Positions 51,890 to 60,367 of a stretch of DNA of 64,000 bases are shown in pieces; position 1 is the first letter of the stretch; each line of letters begins with the position of its first letter. Under the pieces are notes generated by a model. It worked only from the letters and a program-made list of their open reading frames with translations. It did no database searches and was not told the origin of the DNA. Position numbers and translations under genes: made by a program. This DNA comes from Chryseobacterium indologenes (lineage in GTDB: Bacteria; Bacteroidota; Bacteroidia; Flavobacteriales; Weeksellaceae): NCBI GenBank assembly GCA_002439165.1, contig DJTE01000030.1, positions 1 through 64,000 on the forward strand, written 5' to 3'.

Positions 51890-52105
51890 GATTTCTCAGC
51901 TGCCACAAATCAAAAAAAATCTGCATAATCTGCTCTATCTGCGAGAAAATTAAAATTAGCTTCATCAGCGACAAAATCACATAGCTTTGCTCACTCAAAA
52001 TCAGCAGTATCAAAAATGATCGTTGCGATAATTTTTTTCACATGTTCATCGATCCAATACATCAAAAAAAATCTGCATGATCTGTCGTATCCGTGAGAAA
52101 ATTAA
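51890..52105. repeat. TCTGC-rich tracts
   Basis: Two runs: 51915-51950 (AATCTGCATAATCTGCTC, then TCTGCGAGAAAATTAAA) and 52069-52105 (AATCTGCATGATCTGTCG, then CCGTGAGAAAATTAAAA). The two runs are imperfect copies of each other. Confidence 0.55.
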
Positions 52106-52120
52106 AACAGATATTTTCCC

Positions 52121-52151
52121 TTCACCAAGCCAAAGTCCGGTTTCACCAAGT
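52121..52151 (+). promoter_or_regulatory. Twin-box operator candidate, site 3 (DUF4139-VWA operon)
   Basis: TTCACCAAGC (52121-52130) and TTTCACCAAGT (52141-52151), cores 21 bp apart. The second box ends 27 bases before the -7 element at 52179, the same geometry as the SIMPL site. Confidence 0.7.
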
Positions 52152-52178
52152 CTTCAGATTTCCGGCCGGAAATACAGA

Positions 52179-52186
52179 TAATTTTA
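52179..52186 (+). promoter_or_regulatory. -7 promoter element for the DUF4139-VWA operon
   Basis: TAATTTTA followed by CTTCAG, nearly the same as the SIMPL promoter (TAATTTTA, CCTCAG). Confidence 0.5.
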
Positions 52187-52211
52187 CTTCAGGAATTTAA
52201 AACAGTAAACT

Positions 52212-53813
52212 ATGAAACGTTATTTATTAATACTCATTACATTTTCGGTGGCTCTTCTCAGGGCTCAGGAAATAAAAAAAGAAATTGAGGTAAAGCAGGC
52301 TACGGTGTTTCTTCAGGGAGCTAAAGTTTTCGGAAATGCCAGTGTAATTCTTCAGAAAGGAAGAAATATGGTAAGGATCATCAATCTTCCCAACAATCTG
52401 GATGAGAATACCTATAAAATTAATCTTGAAAAGAATACAACCCTTCTGTCCATCACCCCGCAAAACAATTTTCTGGATAACAGCCAGCTGTCTGAAGGAG
52501 AAAAAAAACTTGAAGATGAAAGAAAAAAACTTCAGAGACAGGTCAACCTGCTGAATATCCAGATCAAAAACCTGACCGGAGAGCAGAACATCATCAACGA
52601 CAATCTGAAAGTTTCCGTGAATGATAAATCAACTCCACAGGAACAGCTGATCAGGCTTACAGATTTTTACCGAAAAAGAATGCTGGAAATCGACAACCAG
52701 GTTTTCCTGCTGAATGAACAGAAGTCTGTTCTGGATGAAAGTATTGCAAAGATCAATAACCAGTATGCTGAAGAACAGACCCATAAGAATACCAACAGAA
52801 AAGAACTGCTCCTGGAAATTCTTGCAGACCGTGAAACCAGCCTGAATCTGGGAGTAAGCTATATCGTTTCCGATGCAGGATGGGTTCCTTCTTACGATTT
52901 ACGTGCCGAATCTGTAAAGAAGCCTCTTGAAATGGTTTATAAAGGAAAGATCTATCAAAAAACCGGGCAGGACTGGAAAAATGTAAAACTGTTTGTTTCT
53001 ACTTACCGGCCATCCTACAATCAGGACCGCCCTATCCTTTCTCCATTGTATGTAGCAGAATACACGGCACATAATCCTATGATGGAGGTTGCTGAATATA
53101 AGAAGACAAAGGAAACTTCGGCAGTCAATTCCTATCAGATGAGAGCTGATAAAGTGGCAGTACCAAGCCAGATACCTGCGGCTTCCGTTTCTGACAGCCA
53201 GATGAACATGATCTATGAGCTTAATTACAATCAGACGATACTGAGCCAGGAGAAAGAACAGTATGTAATTCTTGACAAAAAACAGGTAGATGCCACTTAC
53301 AAATACCATACGGTTCCAAAGCTTAACAACCAGGTCTTCCTGATGGCTTTTGTAAGAAACTGGCAGAACCTCAACCTTATTTCAGGAGAAGCCAATATCT
53401 ATTTTGAAGATAATTATATCGGAAAATCCCAGATTACCAGCAATTATGTAAAAGATGAATTCCCGATCTCATTGGGTGTGGATGAAAGAATTACGGTAAA
53501 AAGAATAAAACTCGAAGATAAAATGTCCCAAAAGGTCATGAATTCCAATAAATGGAATACAGAATCCTACCAGATCAGCATCAGGAATAATACCAAAGAA
53601 AATATTGAACTGGAAATTCTCGACCAGCTTCCGATCAGTGAAAACTCCAAAATTCAGGTAAAAGCTCTGGAAACAGGCGGCGGAAGTTTTGATGAAAAAA
53701 CGGGAAGTATCCTGTGGAACAGAAACATCGGCAGTGGAGGTTCAGACAAGATCAGCTTCTCTTACGAAGTAAAATATCCGAAAGATATGCAGATCCAGTA
53801 TTACAGCAGATAA
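52212..53813 (+). CDS. DUF4139 (MuiA-like) exported protein
   Basis: 533 residues with a signal peptide (about 1-19, ends LLRAQ). An N-terminal DUF4140-like region (EVKQATVFLQGAKVFGNASVIL) is followed by a coiled coil (about 95-195) and a C-terminal DUF4139 region (NLGVSYIVSDAGWVPSYDLRAE; YKGKIYQKTGQDWKNVKLFVST). These fit the mucoidy-inhibitor A family, whose molecular role is unknown. It is co-transcribed with the VWA gene 16 bp downstream and preceded by a twin-box site. Confidence 0.88.
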   Translation: MKRYLLILITFSVALLRAQEIKKEIEVKQATVFLQGAKVFGNASVILQKGRNMVRIINLPNNLDENTYKINLEKNTTLLSITPQNNFLDNSQLSEGEKKLEDERKKLQRQVNLLNIQIKNLTGEQNIINDNLKVSVNDKSTPQEQLIRLTDFYRKRMLEIDNQVFLLNEQKSVLDESIAKINNQYAEEQTHKNTNRKELLLEILADRETSLNLGVSYIVSDAGWVPSYDLRAESVKKPLEMVYKGKIYQKTGQDWKNVKLFVSTYRPSYNQDRPILSPLYVAEYTAHNPMMEVAEYKKTKETSAVNSYQMRADKVAVPSQIPAASVSDSQMNMIYELNYNQTILSQEKEQYVILDKKQVDATYKYHTVPKLNNQVFLMAFVRNWQNLNLISGEANIYFEDNYIGKSQITSNYVKDEFPISLGVDERITVKRIKLEDKMSQKVMNSNKWNTESYQISIRNNTKENIELEILDQLPISENSKIQVKALETGGGSFDEKTGSILWNRNIGSGGSDKISFSYEVKYPKDMQIQYYSR

Positions 53814-53829
53814 CTTTAAAAAATATAGT

Positions 53830-55026
53830 ATGATGACTTCTTTTAAAATTGTAGCAATGGCAGCAGGTGTCGCTTTTTTAAGCTCAGGCAGCCTTACAGA
53901 CATCCGATGTTCAAAAAATAATACATCCGGCAGAGATCCTTTTATACTGAATGCTTCCTTACCTTCTGTAAATACAAACGCAAAAGACAATAAAATCCAG
54001 GTAGCTCTTTTACTGGACACTTCCAACAGTATGGACGGACTGATTGATCAGGCCAAATCAAGGCTCTGGAATATTGTGAATACCCTTACTACCCTAAAGT
54101 ACAACGGTAAGGCTCCACAGATAGAAATTGCACTTTATGAATACGGAAACGACGGAATCCGGGATGATAATTACATCCGGCAGGTAACCCCGCTCACCCA
54201 GGATCTGGATCTTGTTTCTGAAAAACTATTTGCCTTAAGAACCAACGGAGGAAGTGAATATTGCGGGGCCGTGATCCGGGATGCCTCTGCCAACCTGAAC
54301 TGGGACAATGATGAAAAAAGCATGAAACTGATTTACATTGCCGGTAATGAAGGTTTTAATCAGGGAAGAGTGGATTATAAGGATGTAATCTCAAAAGCTA
54401 AGAACAAAAATATTTACACCAGCACTATTTTCTGCGGAAGCAGAGAGGAAGGTATACAGACGTTCTGGCAGAACGGAGCTTCTCTCGGAGGTGGAAAATA
54501 TTTTAATATCGACAGCGACCGGAAGGTGGTTTATATTGAAACCCCATACGATGTAAGAATCTCAGAATGCAATTCAAAGCTGAACAGCACCTATATCTAT
54601 TATGGAAGCCACGGTTCGGAATATAAAAACAAGCAGATCATGCAGGATAAGAATGCAGAAGTACAGTCCGCGGCCAACTTTGTGGAAAGAACCGTTGCCA
54701 AGTCCAAAAAGAACGCCTATAAAAACGATCACTGGGATCTGGTGGACAAAGCCGAAAAAGACGCAGGTTTTATTTCATCTGTTAAAGAGGAAGAACTTCC
54801 TGCCGAACTGAAAGGCAAAAGCAAAGAGGAAATTAAAAAAGCCGTTGCCGCAAAATCTGCAGAGCGTGGAAAAATCCAGAAAGAGATTGAGGAACTTTCC
54901 AGAAAACGCCAGGAATACATCGATGCTGAAATGAAAAAAAGAGGGAGCAATGATGCCGATGATCTGGGAAAAGCTATTGAAAAATCTGTTCATGAATTAG
55001 CCCAAAAAAACGGATACAGTTTTTAA
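53830..55026 (+). CDS. VWA domain protein, exported
   Basis: 398 residues with an export signal (about 1-22, Cys27 may be a lipid site but the lipobox is poor). The von Willebrand A domain (about 55-260) has an intact MIDAS: D63-T-S65-N-S67 (DTSNSMDG), so it can bind a metal and protein partners. The last 80 residues form a charged coiled coil (SKEEIKKAVAAKSAERGKIQKEIEELSRKRQEYIDAEMKK). It is the second gene of the DUF4139 operon, ended by a strong hairpin. No enzyme activity is evident. Confidence 0.9.
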   Translation: MMTSFKIVAMAAGVAFLSSGSLTDIRCSKNNTSGRDPFILNASLPSVNTNAKDNKIQVALLLDTSNSMDGLIDQAKSRLWNIVNTLTTLKYNGKAPQIEIALYEYGNDGIRDDNYIRQVTPLTQDLDLVSEKLFALRTNGGSEYCGAVIRDASANLNWDNDEKSMKLIYIAGNEGFNQGRVDYKDVISKAKNKNIYTSTIFCGSREEGIQTFWQNGASLGGGKYFNIDSDRKVVYIETPYDVRISECNSKLNSTYIYYGSHGSEYKNKQIMQDKNAEVQSAANFVERTVAKSKKNAYKNDHWDLVDKAEKDAGFISSVKEEELPAELKGKSKEEIKKAVAAKSAERGKIQKEIEELSRKRQEYIDAEMKKRGSNDADDLGKAIEKSVHELAQKNGYSF

Positions 55027-55036
55027 ATCAATCAGG

Positions 55037-55070
55037 AAAATGCTGTTCAGATCTGTGAACAGCATTTTTG
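55037..55070. terminator. Terminator after the VWA operon
   Basis: AAAATGCTGTTCA pairs with TGAACAGCATTTTT, a stem of 9 or more bp with flanking A and T runs. It serves the VWA operon; it may also act for the convergent FAD gene. Confidence 0.9.
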
Positions 55071-55090
55071 ATTTACAGGAAGATTGATTA

Positions 55091-55126
55091 TGGGTAATGA
55101 GTAATGGGTAATGGGTAATGGGGTAA
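55091..55126. repeat. 7-bp tandem repeat (TGGGTAA)n
   Basis: Five near-perfect copies of TGGGTAA in a row between the VWA operon and the FAD gene. Confidence 0.8.
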
Positions 55127-55130
55127 TAAT

Positions 55131-56336
55131 TTATCTTCCGAATTTGAAGTATGGTGATAATGGATGTTGTTTATTTTTCATAAACAGGGAAGCCATTTCC
55201 ATTCCTGTTACCGAGAACGTAATACCGTTGCCTCCGAAACCCAGAACAAAATAAGAATTTCTGAATTTCTTATGCTCCCCGATGTAAGGAAGTCCGTCTT
55301 TCGTTTCCCCGAATGTTCCGGCCCACACAAAGTCTGTATAGAAATGATAATCCGGTTTTATTTTTTTGAGATTTTTCAGAATTTCCTTTTCTTTTTTTCC
55401 CAACAGGGCATCCCGTTTTTCAGCATCGTAAAAATCCTCATCACCTCCTCCGATAAGCATCCGCCCGTCATCTGTCGTTCTCATATAGAGATAAGGATCA
55501 TCGGTATTCCATACTAATGTGCTGCTGATATTTTTAAATTTATCTTTATCTGTTTCTGAAACAACCGCATAAGTACTTTTTAAGTTCACAAAATTTTCCT
55601 TCAGCAGGTTTTTGCTTTCATATCCGATACAGTAAATCACCTTCTTAGCCTTGATCTGATAACCGCTCCGGATGGTTACTGTATTAAAACCTTTATGATA
55701 TTCCACCCGGGTCATTTCCGTCTTGTCGAATATCCTCAGTCCTTTTTTCACGTTATGGGTAAGCAGTTCGTGAGCAAACCTAAAGGCATCAATGCTTCCT
55801 CCCTGTTTTGACAGAATCCCGCCATAGGTATTTTCAAATCCGAACTGTTTCAAAACCTGTTCTTCCTCCAGCCATTTCACCTCAAATCCTGCTGCCTTTC
55901 TGGCTTCATATTCTTTTTTGAGCCATACAGTATCTTTTTTCTTTGATGCAAAATACAGCGATTTTTTACGCTTAAACCCTGCATCAGACCTGATCAGTCC
56001 GGAGAGTTTGTCAAGGGTATCAATTGCGTCCGAGCAGGCTTTATAACTTCTCACCGCTCCTTTTTCTCCAATTTTTTCTGATAATTCAAAAAGAGGGACA
56101 TCTATTTCGTACTGAAGCATCGAGGTGGTAGCAGAAGTACTTCCGTTACAGATTTCACGCTTATCAATAAGAACCGTATCATAACCGTCTTTGATCATCT
56201 GATGGGCAATAAGGCTTCCGGTAATACCGCCGCCTATGATTAAAACCTCACATTTTTCATCGGATTTCAGTGAAGGATATGAAGTGATCAGTCCGTTTTT
56301 TATAAGCCAGAAGGGTTCATTCGATTTAAGATCCAT
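55131..56336 (-). CDS. FAD-dependent oxidoreductase (DadA-like)
   Basis: 401 residues. Rossmann dinucleotide site LIIGGGITGS (about 33-41) binds FAD; GGNGITFSVTGMEM near the C-terminus is the typical second FAD contact of glycine/D-amino acid oxidases. It oxidises amines or amino acids. No signal peptide; cytosolic. The NAD+/O2 acceptor and substrate are not evident. It is transcribed alone toward a shared terminator. Confidence 0.87.
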   Translation of the reverse strand: MDLKSNEPFWLIKNGLITSYPSLKSDEKCEVLIIGGGITGSLIAHQMIKDGYDTVLIDKREICNGSTSATTSMLQYEIDVPLFELSEKIGEKGAVRSYKACSDAIDTLDKLSGLIRSDAGFKRKKSLYFASKKKDTVWLKKEYEARKAAGFEVKWLEEEQVLKQFGFENTYGGILSKQGGSIDAFRFAHELLTHNVKKGLRIFDKTEMTRVEYHKGFNTVTIRSGYQIKAKKVIYCIGYESKNLLKENFVNLKSTYAVVSETDKDKFKNISSTLVWNTDDPYLYMRTTDDGRMLIGGGDEDFYDAEKRDALLGKKEKEILKNLKKIKPDYHFYTDFVWAGTFGETKDGLPYIGEHKKFRNSYFVLGFGGNGITFSVTGMEMASLFMKNKQHPLSPYFKFGR

Positions 56337-56452
56337 ATTGATATTTTACAATAAAAATAATAATATTTATGAGTTATTTAACTATTTCCAACAATTTTAT
56401 GGTGTAATTATTGTTGTCTGAATTAAAATCAAACCACATTAAAATATTCATT

Positions 56453-56833
56453 ATGATAACAATTATTCCAGAAGCTCCGGAAAATGTTGCTGCATTCAAT
56501 GCAACGGGAGAAGTAACGAAAGAGGATTTTGAAAACCTGGTTATTCCACGCGTAAAAGAGAAAGTAGACCGGTTTGGAGAGCTGAATTATCTGCTGTATC
56601 TGGATACCGATCTGGATAAATTTACTATGGGAGCCTGGCTTGAAGATGTGCTTTTGGGATTGAAGAATCTCGCCAGATGGAATCGTACCGCAATTGTTAC
56701 GGACAAGGAAGGGGTACAGAACTTCACGGATATTTTCAGTGTTCTGATGCCGGGAGAATTTAAGTCTTTCCCAAAAGAAAATTTATACAATGCGCTCTAC
56801 TGGTGCAAAAACGGCAATGAAGTAGAGGCATAA
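56453..56833 (+). CDS. SpoIIAA/STAS-like protein
   Basis: 126 residues from the ATG at 56453 (MITIIPEAPENVAAFNATGEVTKEDFE); an earlier ATG at 56411 adds 14 unlike residues. It resembles the SpoIIAA-like (DUF3478, CRAL-TRIO/STAS fold) family: GEVTKEDFENLVIPRV, LNYLLYLDTDLDKFTMGAW. No phosphorylated serine of anti-anti-sigma type can be assigned. Function unknown; cytosolic. Monocistronic, ended by a shared bidirectional terminator. Confidence 0.85.
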   Translation: MITIIPEAPENVAAFNATGEVTKEDFENLVIPRVKEKVDRFGELNYLLYLDTDLDKFTMGAWLEDVLLGLKNLARWNRTAIVTDKEGVQNFTDIFSVLMPGEFKSFPKENLYNALYWCKNGNEVEA

Positions 56834-56849
56834 TCTGTTCCTAAATATC

Positions 56850-56888
56850 AAAAAGAGCTGTATCCAATGATGAATACAGCTCTTTTTT
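56850..56888. terminator. Bidirectional terminator
   Basis: AAAAAGAGCTGTAT pairs with ATACAGCTCTTTTTT. It lies between the convergent SpoIIAA-like and MFS genes. Confidence 0.9.
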
Positions 56889-56904
56889 ATTATCTGAAAA
56901 ACTC

Positions 56905-58104
56905 TTATTTGTCACAGGAAACACATTCTGCGGGAGCCTCTTCAGCCGGAGTTTCCGCACCGTACAGGTACATATACCGTACACTTACCGCAAGTCCGAT
57001 GAACGTCATTCCCACACCCACCAGCGAAGGATAGTTATAAGGAAGTTTGTATTCCAGAGGAATTCCTCCCAAAAATGCTCCCATCGCATTGGCAATATTG
57101 AATGCTGCCTGCATAAATGCGGCTGCCATCATTTCACTTTTCGGAGCTGCTTTCATCATCATAATGTTGATAGGTGCTGCTACCGACATAGACAGTGCCC
57201 CGCATACGAATGTCAGTACAAGAGCAATATTCCGGTATTCCGAAAGGAAAAATACACCTGCAAGAGCAGTCATCATCAGGAAGATCAGAAGTACACATGT
57301 CTTTTCCGGACCCAGACGGTCAGAGACAAAACCACCGGCCAGATTCCCAACCACCATTCCTCCGCCTGCAAGGATCATTACATATGCCATCTGGCTGCTT
57401 CCGATACCTGCCACAACGGTCATTAAAGGGGTAATATAACTGAACCATGTAAAAAGTCCTCCGAAGCCGATTGCTGTAATAGCCAGCACCAGCCAGGCCT
57501 GTTTCCTTTTCAGGAATTTCAGCTCTTCAAGGAAATGCGTATCCTGATTGGCCTCTATTGCCGGGAGCCATAACTTCAGGAACAGCAATGCAAAAATACC
57601 GATCAAGGCCACAATAGCAAAGTATAATCTCCAGTGATAAACATGTCCGATGTAGGTAACCAGAGGAACCATGATCAGATTGGCGACCGTAAGCCCGGTA
57701 AACATCAGCGATATATAGAATGCCTCCTTCCCTTTTCCGGCCATTCTGGAAGCCACTACCGTTCCCACCCCGAAAAATGCTCCATGCGGAAGCCCGGACA
57801 TAAATCTGATGATCAGCATGGTGGTATAATCCGGTGCAATTGCAGATAATCCGTTAAATAAAGTGAAAAGGACCATTAAGACCATCAGCACTTTTTTCGG
57901 CGGAAATTTTACGGAATAGCCGATCAGAATCGGTGCCCCGATCACCACTCCCATCGCGTAGGCAGAAATCATGTGGCCCGCCTGCGGAATCGTTATCTGT
58001 AATGTTCTGGCAATATCCGGCAGCAGTCCCATGACGGTAAACTCCGTTGTTCCTATTCCCAAACCGCCGATAGCCAGCGGTATGATCCTTTTATCAATCT
58101 TCAT
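56905..58104 (-). CDS. MFS transporter, AraJ-like efflux family
   Basis: 399 residues with twelve predicted membrane helices. The MFS motif between helices 2 and 3 is present in modified form, and the second-half GRxG-like segment is SDRLGPEK. The GAFFGVGTVVASRM segment is typical of the drug/sugar efflux (DHA1) subgroup. It ends with a short Cys-containing tail (ECVSCDK). It is divergent from an AraC-type regulator 172 bp away, which probably controls it. Substrate unknown. Confidence 0.9.
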   Translation of the reverse strand: MKIDKRIIPLAIGGLGIGTTEFTVMGLLPDIARTLQITIPQAGHMISAYAMGVVIGAPILIGYSVKFPPKKVLMVLMVLFTLFNGLSAIAPDYTTMLIIRFMSGLPHGAFFGVGTVVASRMAGKGKEAFYISLMFTGLTVANLIMVPLVTYIGHVYHWRLYFAIVALIGIFALLFLKLWLPAIEANQDTHFLEELKFLKRKQAWLVLAITAIGFGGLFTWFSYITPLMTVVAGIGSSQMAYVMILAGGGMVVGNLAGGFVSDRLGPEKTCVLLIFLMMTALAGVFFLSEYRNIALVLTFVCGALSMSVAAPINIMMMKAAPKSEMMAAAFMQAAFNIANAMGAFLGGIPLEYKLPYNYPSLVGVGMTFIGLAVSVRYMYLYGAETPAEEAPAECVSCDK

Positions 58105-58276
58105 TGTATATTCTTTTAAATTAACCTGTCATCCTGAGAAATATTCTTCCCTTTATTTTGACAGTGCAAAAATCGAAAGAAAGATTGACTTTCACCTCTC
58201 CTGAAATGATAAAAATTTGCTCCATATTAACCTTTTTGTTTAATTTTAAATCTCCAAACAATCAAATCAGAACAAA

Positions 58277-59176
58277 ATGAAAATCCAGAAAGAAATTATA
58301 GAGTTTGAGAATGGAAAGTCTTTCAAACTTTTTTCACCCTCACTGAAAAACTGTTTTTTCTGGCATTATCACCCTGAAATAGAGCTGGTATATGTAGAAG
58401 CCATGAACGGGATCCGGCATGTGGGAAAAGATATATCAGGTTTTACAGACAGTGATCTTTTACTGATCGGGGCCAATGTTCCCCACCTCAACTTTGATTA
58501 TGGCATCCAGACAGAATGCAGGCAGCTGGTTCTGCAGATGCGGGAAAACTTTCTTCAGGATATGATCCTTCCCGTTCCCGAATTTGAAAATATCAGAATA
58601 CTTTTAGAAAAATCTTACCTGGGACTTTCTTTTTCCGGAAAAACGAAAGATATCGTGGTTGAAAAACTTCAGATCATCAGAGATAAAAATTCATTTGAAT
58701 CATTAATGGGCCTGATCGAGATTCTTCAGATCCTTGCAGATTCCACTGAAGTAAGGGAACTGAATAACGAAGACACGAGAATCAAATGGTTTCTGAACGA
58801 TAAGATCAGAATGGGTACCATTTATGACTATATCCATGAGAATTATGATAAAAAGCCCAATGTCAATGAGATTGCAGCCATCGTCAGCCTGAGTACTCCG
58901 GCTTTCTGCCGTTATTTTAAAAAGCAGACGAATATGACGTTTACGGATTTCGTGAATAATTACAGGATCAATCAGGCCAGGATTTTTCTGCTGAAAGACT
59001 ATTCCGTAAGTGAAGTCTGTTTTCAGGTAGGCTTTGAAAGCCTTTCATATTTTAACAAGCTTTTCAAACAGCATACGGGAGATACTCCGTCAGAATTCAG
59101 GAAAAAACATTTCAAAGCGATTGAGATCAACGGCCGGATTGCAGAGATCGCAAGGGATTCGGCGTGTAATAAATGA
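58277..59176 (+). CDS. AraC-family transcriptional regulator
   Basis: 299 residues. An N-terminal cupin domain (about 15-110; FWHYHPEIELVYVEAMNGIRHVG) is followed by two helix-turn-helix motifs (about 180-285; NVNEIAAIVSLSTPAFCRYFKKQTNMTFTDFVNNYRI and SVSEVCFQVGFESLSYFNKLFK). It is divergent from the MFS efflux gene and likely regulates it. A terminator was not seen; a 15-bp tandem repeat lies downstream. Confidence 0.9.
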   Translation: MKIQKEIIEFENGKSFKLFSPSLKNCFFWHYHPEIELVYVEAMNGIRHVGKDISGFTDSDLLLIGANVPHLNFDYGIQTECRQLVLQMRENFLQDMILPVPEFENIRILLEKSYLGLSFSGKTKDIVVEKLQIIRDKNSFESLMGLIEILQILADSTEVRELNNEDTRIKWFLNDKIRMGTIYDYIHENYDKKPNVNEIAAIVSLSTPAFCRYFKKQTNMTFTDFVNNYRINQARIFLLKDYSVSEVCFQVGFESLSYFNKLFKQHTGDTPSEFRKKHFKAIEINGRIAEIARDSACNK

Positions 59177-59277
59177 TGAATATCCTGTCTGGGGAATCGC
59201 TTTTAGATGGCAGTTCTTCATTCAGTCCCGATTCATCAGAATTCACCATTCACGGTCATTCCCTGTCTCTCATCTCT

Positions 59278-59337
59278 CCGTCTATTATCTATCCATCTAT
59301 TATCTATCCGTCTATTATCTCTCCATCTATTATCTCT
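59278..59337. repeat. 15-bp tandem repeat, four copies
   Basis: Four 15-bp units of the form CCrTCTATTATCTyT in a row (59278-59292, 59293-59307, 59308-59322, 59323-59337), differing at one or two bases. They lie between the AraC gene and lipA. Confidence 0.9.
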
Positions 59338-59355
59338 CCCGCCTTTCACAATATC

Positions 59356-59391
59356 AAAAAGAAACCGCTCATTGCTGAACGGTTTTTATTT
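59356..59391 (-). terminator. Rho-independent terminator of lipA
   Basis: AAACCGCTCA and TGAACGGTTT pair with a mismatch; on the minus strand a T-rich tail follows, immediately after the lipA stop. Confidence 0.75.
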
Positions 59392-59392
59392 T

Positions 59393-60259
59393 TTAGTGAA
59401 TATGTTTTTCTGCGTGGTAAGAACTTCTTACAAGAGGTGAACTCTCCACATGTCTGAAACCTAAGCTTCTTGCAAAATCCCCAAATTCATCAAATTCCTC
59501 CGGTGTAATGAATTTCTTTACAGGAAGATGCTTTTTGGTAGGCTGAAGATACTGCCCAAGCGTAATCACATCAACATTGGCATTTCTGATGTCTTCAATG
59601 GTCCGGAACACCTCATCTCTGGTTTCTCCCAAGCCAAGCATTACTCCTGTTTTGGTTCTTCTCTGTCCGGCTTCTTTCAGATACCTCAGTACTTCAAGGC
59701 TTCTTTCATATTTAGCCTGAATTCTCACTTCTCTCGTTAAACGTTTTACGGTTTCCATATTGTGGGAAATTACTTCCGGAGCCACCTCTACCAAACGGTC
59801 TATATGTTTGGTGATTCCCTGAAAATCGGGAATCAGGGTTTCCATAGTGGTTCCCGGAGAAATTCTTCTTACGGCATTCACAGTTTCCCCCCAAAGAATG
59901 GAACCCATATCTTTCAAATCGTCACGGTCAACAGAAGTCAGAACCGCATGTTTAATTTTCATTAATTTAATAGAGCGGGCTACTTTTTCGGGTTCATCCC
60001 AATTTACGTCAAGCGGTTTTCCTGTTTTTACGCCACAGAACCCACAGCTCCGGGTACAGATATTCCCCAGAATCATAAAGGTTGCCGTACCTTCTCCCCA
60101 GCATTCTCCCATATTCGGACAGCTTCCGCTCTGGCATATGGTGTTTAGTTTATATTTGTCTACCAAAGTTCTGAGTTCTCTGTAATTTTTTCCGGTTGGA
60201 AGTTTTACACGGATCCACTTTGGTTTTTGAACGGTAGTATCCTGAGCTAAATTCTCCAT
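59393..60259 (-). CDS. lipA: Lipoyl synthase
   Basis: 288 residues. A radical-SAM enzyme that inserts two sulfurs into octanoyl groups to make lipoate. The auxiliary iron-sulfur ligands are C42, C47 and C53 (C-x4-C-x5-C) and the radical-SAM cluster ligands C68, C72 and C75 (C-x3-C-x2-C). The C-terminal Arg-Ser-Ser-Tyr segment (VRSSYHAEKH) is intact, as needed for the auxiliary cluster. Cytosolic, monocistronic; a -7 element lies at 60280-60287. No lipB is adjacent. Confidence 0.97.
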   Translation of the reverse strand: MENLAQDTTVQKPKWIRVKLPTGKNYRELRTLVDKYKLNTICQSGSCPNMGECWGEGTATFMILGNICTRSCGFCGVKTGKPLDVNWDEPEKVARSIKLMKIKHAVLTSVDRDDLKDMGSILWGETVNAVRRISPGTTMETLIPDFQGITKHIDRLVEVAPEVISHNMETVKRLTREVRIQAKYERSLEVLRYLKEAGQRRTKTGVMLGLGETRDEVFRTIEDIRNANVDVITLGQYLQPTKKHLPVKKFITPEEFDEFGDFARSLGFRHVESSPLVRSSYHAEKHIH

Positions 60260-60279
60260 TTATCTTTCAAATTGAGGTT

Positions 60280-60287
60280 CAAAGTTA
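60280..60287 (-). promoter_or_regulatory. -7 promoter element for lipA
   Basis: TAACTTTG on the minus strand, 20 bases upstream of the lipA start, fits TAnnTTTG. Confidence 0.5.
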
Positions 60288-60367
60288 GTGATTTTTTTAT
60301 CGAAACAATCAAAGATACATATTGATGAAACATATAATTTAGTACTTTTAAAATTCAATATTTTCCT

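Noticed and set aside
59278..59337. CRISPR array
   Set aside because: Units are 15 bp with no spacers, so this is a simple tandem repeat. No cas genes are present.
59173..59457. Open frame with a repeated PSIIx pentapeptide
   Set aside because: It arises from the 15-bp tandem repeat, overlaps the end of lipA and has no promoter or family.
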